Positions 9,283 to 21,200 of a DNA stretch of 30,751 nucleotides are shown in pieces. Below the pieces are notes generated by a model that saw only the letters and a program-made list of their open reading frames with translations, made no database searches and was not told where the DNA came from. How positions within the stretch are numbered: the first letter of the stretch is position 1; every line of letters begins with the position of its first letter. The position numbers were made by a program, and so were the translations under genes. The stretch lies in assembly GCA_030248135.1 (NCBI GenBank), contig JASANC010004299.1:1-30751 (forward strand), in the 5' to 3' direction. The stretch is from Theristus sp. LFF4_11 (Eukaryota > Nematoda > Chromadorea > Monhysterida > Xyalidae).

Positions 9283-12200
9283 TCATCTGAGTGCTCGTCT
9301 CAGTTCGTCTGATTTCGTCGTGTCAATCTGAGCATAATTTGCAGACGCCGCCGCCGCTTGGTTCGTTGCCTCCGTCGACAGCGACAGCGACCGATGTGAC
9401 GACGCCGGCTGAGTTGGAGTCAGCGCTGAGATGCTGCCTGCGCTCTGCACCGGCGGCAGCGCTGACGAGCATTTCTCTGCGAAAACACCAACAAAATCAA
9501 AATCAGTCGCCGCTGTGCCTTTTCTATTCGACCACTCTTATCCGTGTTTTACGATCATTCCTGGAAAGTGCAGAGTTCAAGCGTCAGAGCACGTTATCGT
9601 ATCCGAAAGGTGGTCGAAAATAATCGCTCACGTGCAGCCTGACTGAGCAGAAATTTGTGCAACAATGAATGATGCATAAACAGTGCATAAATGAACGTTA
9701 ACAATAAGAAAAACGGACCACCATTCTTTTGCTCGGAGCTCGTGGAATGGTTCCTCTATTGATTGATTCACTCAATGACACCCCCAATATGATAGTAGTG
9801 GAACCGGCCTACTGATTCGTCACTCGAATCAACCGACCTTCGGAGCTCGATGATTGGCTGCTGATTGATTCACTGATGGAATGACGGACACCCAAGCACC
9901 GTGGCGTAGTGCAACCACCTGACCGACCAACGCAGCCCCCAAACCTATCGAGCTCACCGGCATCCGCAGCGACGCAGGTGGCCGACGTGACGGACGAGCG
10001 CTGTGCAACCGAGTGCGTGGTGCCGGTGCTCGTGCTGACGGCCAGCTGCGCGTAGTCGAGGCTGCGTGCGTGCAGGCTGCCAGGCTGCAGGCTGCTGCTG
10101 CCACCGACTGATGCTGTGACCAGCTTGCTCTGGTGGTGCTGTTGCTCGCAGCTGGCGTGTCGTGAGCGATTACGGCCGGTGGACAGGAGACCTACGATTG
10201 CAATTGTCGTTGACAATTCGTGATGTTGTGCCATATGGAATGCCGTGATATTCTTGCCAAGAAAAAACGGTTTTCCCATGGACTCTTGAAACTATAGCGT
10301 CACCTCCAAGATTGCTGCTCTCCTTGCTGGACGTTGACTTTGAGCTCAACGATGGTGAACGAGGCTGTTGCTGTTGCTGTTGCACGGTGGACGCACGTTG
10401 CTGGTCAACGTTGATGCTACCAGTGCCCTCGCTGCTCTTGCGTGATGCGCCACCATTGTTGTTGTTTCCTGTACGAAGGATACGGTGCATTGGCGGTATT
10501 TTTCACTGCAGTCAAGCTGACTGATACAAACTGAAGCTCCGTCTCAACTCTATAGTTCAATCGTCACGAGCTACATTGTTTCCACCAGATGAGGCATGCG
10601 CATGACACACTCCCATGAGACAAGACTGCTGTCCTCGTGGCAAACCGCAGATTTTACAAATTATTACGTAACACTGGCAACCATTTGGCCCCATCAAAAC
10701 ACGTTAGTCGTGAGTCGAGACAACACAGATTATCACAAAAGAACAAACTTCATGAAAACCGTTCTAATCCACCCCAAACAAAACAAAACACCAACAGCAG
10801 CAAAACCAACCGGCAGCGCCAGCAGTGGTGCACTTTGCGCGCAGCGTCGTGAACAGCCGTGACAGCGGCGACTTCGGTGGCTCCACGACCGGCGTGTCTG
10901 ATGAGACGGACGAGCCAACGGACGACTGCTGCCGCCGGGAGCACGTCGACTCGCCCGTGGGCGTGTTCCGCTCGGCACCACCGACCGACGCCGACGACGG
11001 ACTCAGCTGCGGCGAGAACGACGCGATCGTGTCGCTGCTCGCGGCCTGTCGCGAAAGTTTCGTACGTTTTTTTGGTCATCGCAGCATTTTGCACTACTGT
11101 TGGGGGCAGTCCATACATGACATCACCGATCCTGACGACAACGTTATTACACACGTCTGTATAGACGGCAATGTGCTTGCTATAATACGACTTCTGGCGT
11201 GACGTGCCCTGCCGCATACGCACACGTCAGTATAAGCCAGGCCTTACTGAGACTACACGCGTTGAGTCTGCCAGTTGCTTGTGTCTCACGTGAAACACGC
11301 AACAGGCTTCCCTGAAGTGCTGCAAGGGGATGCACTCCCCCAGCCAATGTCAGTCAGCCTGAAAATCGGAAACAACCGCTGAAATCCGAAACACCAACCG
11401 GAATGACCAACGGCGGTGGCAATGAACGATTCTGGGCAACTGAGCTCTCGGTGTCTTCAGACGCTTTCACGTTGATATAGCTGAAATGGTGGCTGGTTTT
11501 CATGACGCTTTTAAAGGATGCACTGGAAATGGAAACGTTCGAATTTTTGCTGACCTCTTGGATTTTCAAACCCGAACAGAATTGTATCATTGTTTTAATG
11601 TACGATTTTTCGAACAAAACATTCGGAAAGCTTTGTTTTCACAAATCCTAGTTCAGTTTACAGTTCTGTCCGACAGTGATCAGTGACTCAGTTCAGCAGA
11701 ACTTCGTCAACACCGCTTCATTTCATCCGACTTCAAATGAACTCACGCGTGCGTTTGCGGTTCGCCGCTCGTGTCTCCGGGCCAGGTCAGCTGCTCGCCA
11801 ATCGGCGTCTCAGGAACGATATGAATGCCTGCGTTAAAAAGTTGTTTGAATCATACATGAACGACCACAAGACCAGACCGAACGGATGTTCAGTGGATGC
11901 AGGTACCAATTCGGGAGCCAAATGTTTGATTCTTTTTTTCCAAACTTTACCGGCCAACTGACAGACGACAGGCACATAAATGCCACCGCCCTCGTCGTCG
12001 TCGTCGTCGTCGTCGTCTTCGTCATCGTGACTGCGTTTGCTGCCAACCCATTCTGCCTTGGAGCAGTCTTCGTCCTTGGACACGCGAGTGGCACGCTGCT
12101 GAAAGTGAGATTATCACTCGCATTGTTGTTAAAACGGCAGTTTTCAAGCCAGAACATATAAATGCAACTGTTTTTTTCTGCTGCTTTTTTTGTTCTGCTG

Positions 12201-15200
12201 CTCTTTTGTTGAGTGAATTTGTTCAACCGAACAACAATGTAAGATTTGCAACAGTCACATTCAATAAGTGTGAAACGAAATTCCACAGAACAAAAAAGAG
12301 CATTGTGCGTGGTGTTTGAGTCAAAATTTTCGCGGACGCTGCGTAAAAACCGCAAAAATGGGACAAAGATTCCATATGGCAAGCCAGCCTAAGAGTCCAT
12401 GGCACACCGAAGTCAGCACGGTTTCGCCACTCTCGCCCGCTTCTGGTATGCAGGCGGCCATGCCCATCGTCACGTATTCGTCCATGGTCGACTGTTGTGC
12501 GGTGGACACTCGAGACGACACTTCCAGAAGTGTTGATGATGACTCAACCTGAGTGACACAACGATTGATGTGCATAAGAGATGGGAGACTTTACAATTAG
12601 CAGCCAATTGGTCCACTAATCAGAGAACTGCAATTGTAAATGCGACTTAGTGTGAATTGGCAATTCGATGGTTCGATTTCAGTTGATTGGCCACACAGAA
12701 GGCTAATAGATCCAATGAAGACTAATAGAGCCAATCAGCGTTCAACCTCAAAACTAATTCAGACAAAAACCACGGTCAGAAAACCACAGAGCAACGAAAG
12801 GGATCGTCAATTGCCAAAAAGCGCAATCAGCCATCTTAACACGAAATTGCTTGCACGCGAACTGACCTCCAACAACGGACTGTGCTCTGCCAGATGCTCG
12901 CGGTGCTGCTGCTGGAGACGCTCGTCGTTCAGCAGCTTCTGAATCAACTTGTCACTCGGCCGCTCCTTGCTGCCGTGATACTGGGACGCACTGGAGTCCT
13001 GCAAAAGGTGCAGCACGCGTTGAGCGCTGGAAACGAACGTTTGTAGAAACAGTCAAGACCTGGAAATCAACGGCATCCACCCGTGGCAATGGCATTGATT
13101 TTGATGGGAAAAAAGCAACAACCACCGACAAAACGACGCGCAGAGAACTGTGACATAAAAGCACAGCTTCATGGCATACCCGCAGCGCGAGCGCACGATT
13201 CGTGCTGAAGCTGTTTGAGCGTGACTGCGCTGGCGACTGGTCGGTGCTGGCCATCGAGCCGCTCGGTGAGCTGCAACGTGCAAAAACAGTTGACCCCCGA
13301 ACATCCCAGCTCTTCATTCATTTTGTGTAGGGCCCTCGGTGGTCACGTGACCAGAGGCGCGGTCCTGGCATACCAGAGAAATAAGAAGACATCGGTTCGA
13401 ATCCCACACGAGGAGCAAGAAAAAAACGTTTTCCGATGACCCCTGGCCGTGCATCGCTTTTCAACACAAATGCAGACAAGAGAAATACAAAACGTGTGTG
13501 GGGAGGTGCTTGCTACAAATACAAATATACAAAGAGCAACAACAAGCCGACCGTATAACGCCCGGTGAGGGACTGCCAAAATCGACGTACGACAGATCGT
13601 CGTCGTCACGCGCATAGCCGACGCTGCTGCGGATGTTCACTGGGCGTGCGCTGGCAGCCGTCTGCTCGATCGCAGCGCCACCACGCGGCAGACGCTTCAT
13701 GCCAAATGGCGTGCTCCGACCTGAGAACAGCAGGCGGAATTTGCTTGCAATAAAGTCGTTGTGCTTGTAGATTCCTAATCCCAATCCTAATCCTAAGCCA
13801 AGCCTTTTTGATAAGCTGCAAAGGGATGAAATTGGTTTTCGCATTTCTTTCGTGTGTTAAAGACGAAGAGGAGCACCCCCACCGTGCATGTGCTTTTAAA
13901 CATGAAGCCGTACGCTCGGTTTGTTCGCAAAAAGAATCACGCCAGCGCAGGCAGGCTGACCGGAGCTGAAGCTGTCCGAGCGCGAGCGCGCGTCGCCACA
14001 GTCGGACGGCGAATGGGTGCCGCCAACGAAGGCGGGCGAGTGCAGCAGCTGCTGTTGTTGCTGCCCGCTGTGCGCGCCGCCGGCACCGCTGCGACCCGCT
14101 GAGAACTTGCGAAATGTGGCCGTGCTGCAACACGCAGTCTTCAGTGGCGTCTGTTATTTTGATCTCGCGACTCAATGCGCGCATAGATCGGTGCATAAAT
14201 GTTGACAAACTCTAATAATAGAGTAGATAACTGGTGATTCCGTCTGTTTTTAGAGTTTCTGATCAATCTTAATACTGTCCTCTGAAGTCGGACTCACCAC
14301 AAAACGAGTTTTACAGAATTGCTCCCAGCAAACGGCCGCCAATCGCACTGCACTCACATGGCGCGCTGTCCGAGCGAAATCGTGTGCGACCGCTTGCGCA
14401 TGTCGTCCTGCGGCTGGTTGTGCAAGCGCGCCGACTGCACGCCCACGGGGCTGCCGGCCAGTTTGGCGGTGGCGACGCCGAATTCGCCCGTGGTGACTGC
14501 CGCCTGTGCGAGGTGCCGACGACTGCCGGGCGTGTGCAACAGACGGCCGGAGGAGCCGCTCGCTGAAACACTCGCGCTCGACGGCGGCCCGCACGCGTAC
14601 AACTGAGAATGAACAGCGCTGGTGGACATGAGTCTGGTGGGCAATGTAGCCAAATGTTGTGTTTGTGCGTGCACGTCATCTTGAAACGTATTAATTACAC
14701 TGACTTTCATGGCGGTTTACTATTACTTCATAAATGAAGCGGGAACGGCGATCCTTTAACTAACGTCAACTCTAATAAACCAACTCGCTCATTCATGTTG
14801 AACCTGTGAGTTGGTGAAGTTCTGAATACTTATCTGAAGCGGATCTCAACAGCAATAGAACTCTAGACGCAAGTGTGAAGCTGATCACACCAGAAGCTCT
14901 GATTCGCCAGAGAAGGCCACTTCGCCCATCACCAGCACTCTGCACACCACCCACAACGCACCGGCGACTGTCCGAGCACATGCGCGCCCGCAGGCACCGA
15001 CTGCGCCGTGCGTTGCCGCGTCGACGGCAGCTGCACGCTGAACGAGTTCGCGCGTGGCGGCGTCTGGTAGGCCGCTTGCTGTTGCTGGGCGCGTTGCTGA
15101 TTGGCTGCGTGCAGAGCGCCCACGCCGACGCCGCTCGCCATCGTGTTACACCGCGTTGATGAGTAGCCGCTGCTGTCGCTGACGTACGAACGCACCTGTG

Positions 15201-18200
15201 AACGTGAACGGGCGAGTGAACGCGCGCGCTACGTCGAGAAGCGTCACCACAGGCGCTTGTTAGCTTGTATCGACTTATCTACACAGATGTGTCTCCGCCC
15301 CCTCCTCCCTGGGGGATGCTGTGGTGCACACCTGCTGTGTACAGCTCATTTGGTGTTTACCACCACCCAATTTGATAATGCCCCAAATTAACAATAAAAA
15401 CATTGCATTTATATGGTTTTTGTGTTGTTTTAGAATTCATATCCGAAGTACACAATTGGGCTGCATAGTAAATGTTACGTTTCAGTGGAATTTGCCCCCT
15501 TAGCCCTTACCTCATCCTGATGACCACTTGACGACGTCATTTGACCGCCTCCGCCCGTTTGGATAGCTGAAGTAAACGTTTGGCCTTTGCTGACTCTTTG
15601 CAAACTACTGTCCAACTGTTAGTGCGTCATACGCTGCTAAACTTTCATGTCAATCATGCACTTTAGGTAAACGAAACCAGCACACATATTAGCAAAGGTT
15701 CGATATTATATCGCTGGTTTTGATCGCGTCAAATAACTACAAACAGTTAATATCTGACACTAAAACTAGCTTCCCCTAAAACAATGTGCTGACTCTGTCT
15801 TCCCCTAAATGACTTCCCCTGAAACTAACTCTGTGCTGACATGTATTCAAAAAACAAAATCAGCTTCACCGCACCCAACGGTCCAATGGGCACCACCAAA
15901 TGGTCCGATGAGCCGTCACTGGTGACGCCGCTTGCTGTCGAGCCAGCACCGCCCGCACCAATCGCTGGCTCCATGCCAAGGTAGTCCAACGAGCCATCGG
16001 TCGTGTCGTCTGCATCGGAGAAAGCAAAGCTTTGAAAGCAGAAAACGACATACATTCAGGCAGAACTGATTCCGCCGTAATGGATGACGGACGCACAACC
16101 CAACAACTCTGAATTGGATATCGACGTCGTCATGCGGACGGATCCCATCCAAGTTACCAGCTGCTGGCCATTTCGAGACGAACTGACACTTCCCTGATAT
16201 CTCCACAAACCGAAAACGAAATGAAAACAAATAAAACCCAAACTCGCTGACTCGTCTGACTGCTCTGCGACGTCTGCATCCACGGCGCCATCGTCAAGTA
16301 GCCAGCGTCCACCGGCTCGTCACTGGCGCCGCCACCGCCAGTCGCCTGGCCGCCAAGTGGTCGAAAAAAGCCTCCGTGCATTCTCGGCGTTTCACTGTCG
16401 CCGATCTTCACGAGACACTCGACCGGATGACAGATGACGTGCTCCGAGTCGCTCGCCAGTCCAAAGTCGCACTCCAGTCCCGATTTCGGCCGGTCGTAAC
16501 CATCGAACGGCGACGGTGAACGCTTCGAGCGGCGATCGTCGAACGAACGACTACCGGGAGCCGTCTGCTGGTCGCTCGACTTGCAATGGAGCGACTGACT
16601 GTCGGTGCTGACCGATTGCGCTTGCGAGGTGGAGGATTTGCGAGAGCTGGCTGGAAAATAGACAAAAAAGCTGTCAAACTGTAACACATTTGCATTCCGC
16701 GATTTGAAGGCTAATCTTCCATTATTTTATTTGAATACGGCGCATCGAGCTGGTGACAACAATCAGTGAGCCGAATTCAAGAGCAGCCAATCAGCTGATG
16801 GGATACGATTTGCAATTTGACTGTATCCCATATGCATCTTTCCGCAGTTGTGGTGTTATGAACACAAACAGCGACAAAAATCACTGCGCACACATGACAC
16901 AAGCTGAAATTCTGGACACGGTGAATGCCGTGACTGTTCATGTGAACGGCGCTTCAGGCAACTGACCAGTTTGATCAAGATGGTCTCGTGAGTATTGACG
17001 AACCGTTTCGCCGCTGCCACCCTGCTGCGATGACGGACCACCTGAAGTGTTTCAAAATAAACTGACCACCACACCAGCGTTAACGCATACAGTCTATCTC
17101 GCCAACATATGCAACTAGCTGATTGGTTGGTCATAGCAATTCTCAGCGCTGATTGGTTAGTCATCACGTCATGTTCGCGTGATGTTGCATATATTTTCCA
17201 GATGGACTGTATGTGCCTTAAGTTTGTGGCCACGAGTAATCTTGAGTTCCGATTGCAACGCATGTGCCTGGGCGGCACACTCACTATCGGACTGCAACGA
17301 CGCATACTCCTCCTCTGGAATGGTCGCCGGCGACGGTGTGCCAGCAGAGAGCGGCCTCGAGCTGCTGATGTGTGCGCTGATGTCGGGCGCTGCTGACTCA
17401 GCATCGAGCAGCGCTTGATGGTGCACAAGTCTGCAACGGACGTGCTGCGATGTTATGTGGATGTGACAAAGAATAATGAGCAACCACTAAAGTCTAAACC
17501 CATAACACTTTGCATGATATTGCTGATTGAATCTGGCAGCCACAGTTTCTAATCTGGCAACGCTGTTTTGTTCAGCACAAAATCACAACACACTATTGTG
17601 TGCTGCGTATATCTTTCGGTATATCAAATGGAAAAAATGAGCGAACCTGCAAAATCTGTAAAAAAGTTCCCCCACCAAACAGTGAAACCTTTCATTCACA
17701 GCGGGCGACGCAGAAGTGCTTGGCTGCCAGCCGAGAGGGGCATGCGCAGGCAACTCAACCACTGCAGCGCCGACAATCGTCGTGCCACTGGTGTCGCCCG
17801 TACCTCAAAGAACAGACGGTCTACTTCTAGACCTCCGGAACACGCAGGCGTAAAACATGTCACTTTTGAGACAGCGCTGCCTTGCACAAAACTGACCACC
17901 GGCCAGCACGCTGCCTCTCGCTCACCAGTGCCGACCGCCGTCGCAGCAGCGGTCGCAGAGCTGCCCTGTGGCAACGCCGACGTCGACCGCTGCAACGACG
18001 CCACGTTCTCGGTCATGGCCGGCCGTAGCGCCGAGTCGGTCGATCCGGTGCCGACGCGTGCGCGCAGCGTCGCCGCGCCACTCGGCGGCGTCTTGCCGTA
18101 CGACTTCAGTTTCCTCTCGTTCATCAGCGACAGCGCCCGTTCGCGATTGGACGACGACGAGCCGCCGAACGTGTTCATCCGGTGGCGGTGGTGCTCGTGC

Positions 18201-21200
18201 TCGAGCGACGGATGGAACGTCGATCTGCGGTGATATCAGTTCCGATCAGGCTTCACTGTATGACCAGGACATGTGCACATTTCAAAACCTGTGCGTTCAT
18301 TGTGAAGTTCCTGTTTTTTTATCACTGCAATTAAGGGCCACAGTTAGTTGGTCACTCCTAGTTCACAGCAGTGGGAATCAGTCACAAATCAGTATGAACA
18401 GCTTTGTTGGTGGCTCAGCTACAACTACAACCCTGATGAGGTGTGAATTGACGTTTGTTTGAGAATATTTTGTTTGCCATGCCTGTGTGAGTAAGGGTTA
18501 TCAATCCAATCGCAACATACAGTCCATCTGGAAAATATATGCAACATGACGTAATGACTAACCAATCAGCGCTGAGAATTTCTCATGACCAACCAATGAG
18601 CGCTGAGAACTGTTCATGACTAACCAATGAGAGCTGAGAATTGCTATGACCAACCAATCAGCTAGTTGCATATATTACCGAGATAACTGAGAATTATCTG
18701 CACTGTGTGCACAATGAACAGTGATAAACCCAACTCGACACTTGTGATCAGCGAGTTTTTCATTTTACATGACAAAAACACTGGCATTGTTCACTGACTT
18801 CTTGCGACTCTCCTGCTCTCGTTCTCGTGCATTCTTGTTTTCTTCTGTGATACTGAAAACAAAACAGAAACTTTTATGTTGCTATGAAACTGAATCGGCT
18901 TCATTTTTTTTTCAATGCGCAACTGAGAGGTGAGAAATCAACAAACTTTCGCAGTTCATTAAAAATCTCCGAAAGAACGCTCAGCGCTTCGGCTTTTATC
19001 CAGATGTCGCAATTGCCGGTCACCGAACACGAGCCAACGCCGAGGAAAAACAGTTGATTCCGAACGCCGTAATTTGCCACGTGGAAAAGCTGAAAACGTG
19101 CAACGTGCAAAATAAATAAGGTACTCCTTGTTTTCTTTTCAATCAAGGCGAAACCAGTTGCAGACCGAACTGCGTTTTTCTCGAATTCTGGAATTTTTTC
19201 CAATTGTGTGTGCAAGGGACAAAGAATGAACAGAGCACCTCGAACCCTGAAAAGAAGCTGCTATAAATTTCTGATTTCTGAATGTTACAGTTTTTGAACT
19301 ACAGTCCATCTGGAAAATATATGCAACATGACGTCATGACCAACCAATCAGCGCTGAGAACTATTCATGGCTAACCAATCAGCGCTTAGAATTACCATAA
19401 CCAACCAATCAGCTAGTTGCATATATTAGCAAGATAGACTGTATATATGCTGAAAAATAGTAATTACATCAACAATTACTGTATTATTTAACAATCGAAA
19501 TGTTTGAAAAACTAAACTATTCTGTGTCTGTCGTGTAATGTGATTGGTTTTTTGAATTGAAAGATCCGAATTCAAAAAATCCTGAGCTCCGCCTTTTGTT
19601 ACATTCATCATTCGTTTTTCGTTTGTTTTTTTGTCGTAAATTTCTGTGGTTCATCTGTTTGAATAGTTTTGTTCAGTGTTTTGTTGTTTTGTTTGTTTGT
19701 TTCTGCCAATCTGAATCGAATTTCGAGTATTCTGCGAATAAAATCTGATATTTCAATCAGAACCAATCTTTGTGTCGATCCGGCACATTTTCGTTCAACA
19801 CGACAAAAAATGTTTTGTTTTCTCTGTGTTTTTTGATCCAGATCTTTCCAGATCCAGAGTTTTGACATTTCGCGAATTTTGATTTTGGAACAAACCGGAA
19901 ATTCCACCAAATCCCATCGATCGAGCGGCGGATCCCATTGAGAGGATTTGCGATGGAAAACGACTGCCGTGTTACAGAAACAGAGACGATGCGCGCCACT
20001 CAGTGCAGAATGCGTCCGAAGCACGTCCCGATCACGATCTTCGTTTTTGGGCGCTTTGACGACGTCGACATCCCAGCAGTGCACTGTGAAAAATGAACAA
20101 AAATTGGCAAGTTTTTTCATTTCCACCAAGAAGGTGAATGTTTCTTTTTTGCTGGATTGAAACGAAATTTTTTTCGAGGCCCCCTAAAACAACAATGGCT
20201 TCTGTAACAGATAAACTAAAAGAACTGTTTTTTCGCTTGTATTGGATTTTCAAGCAGCATTGAAAAAAGTGTGAAATACGATAGCCTCTGATGTGCCAAT
20301 CTGTTTCAGTGAGATGATTTGCATTGCTTACACTACGCCGTACCATCCCTCCTCCCAAATTGAAAATTCAAAACATGACTGCCACAATCCACAGCAAACC
20401 AAAAAACTGTTGCGGGACAACGTTGCTTGCAGAAACGTTCTGTTCCGATTTGGCCTTTTTCCGTCGATAGTCAATTAGAATGTTCCTTAGATCCTCTTCC
20501 CATTTGACATTCTTCTCGACCGTTTCCGATTTCAACAAATAGCACTCGGACGTTGTGAAGACACAGACGACGTGTTCGTATTTGAAATGTTTCTGAACAA
20601 ACGAAAGGTAGCATAAATTTCAATTCCGGCTTGTTTTTTGCTGACTGTTATGTGGTGTGGTGTAAGCAGGGTTAGGGGGTTTGAAAAAACTTTGTTTCAT
20701 TTTTAAAAAAAAATTGGATTTTAAGCATAATGTTTTGAAAGTTCAAACCAAATCCTCTAAAATTTTCTTTTTACTTGAGATAGCTTAGCTATTTGTCCTT
20801 ATTTGGTCATTTTTACTGCCGTTCTCCATGTTTTTCGATTTGGATGACTTCCGGGGTTAATTTTAAGCGTTGAAATGACTTGGCTGTACTGAAGTCTTGT
20901 TTCAGAAATTTTTGTGTTGCAATCTAGAACAGATTTTGAATGTTTTTCAGTCGTCGGCGAACTTATGAAATCTCAAGAACAAGCTTCTTTGGTGTGCGTG
21001 TGGTTGGGGTCCACAAAGGAGTCGTGCGATATAACGTTAAACGATTGGGGTGGTGGTGGTGGTCCACGGGGGATGCAGACTAAGGGGAGAACAAACAAGT
21101 ATTTTTGAACACACACAAATTTTGGTTATTTTTCAAAAAGAAAGAGAAACAACTAAAAACGGCTCATTATTCAATTACACGTCAAAAAATGGCCCTGTTT

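Noticed and set aside
10825..11202. 125-codon plus-strand open frame with an acidic, protein-like composition
   Set aside because: The minus strand of the same stretch is exon 22 of the IRS-like gene, with matching acceptor, donor and phases and a Ser-rich composition like neighbouring exons.
13606..14208. 200-codon minus-strand frame rich in Arg and Ala
   Set aside because: It runs through exons 14 and 15 of the IRS-like gene in the wrong phase and crosses their intron. The frame giving Gln-run and Ser-Pro sequence fits the splice phases.
17568..18233. 221-codon plus-strand open frame
   Set aside because: It is antisense to exon 7 of the IRS-like gene. GC-rich codons of that exon keep the opposite strand open; there is no family match or splice context.
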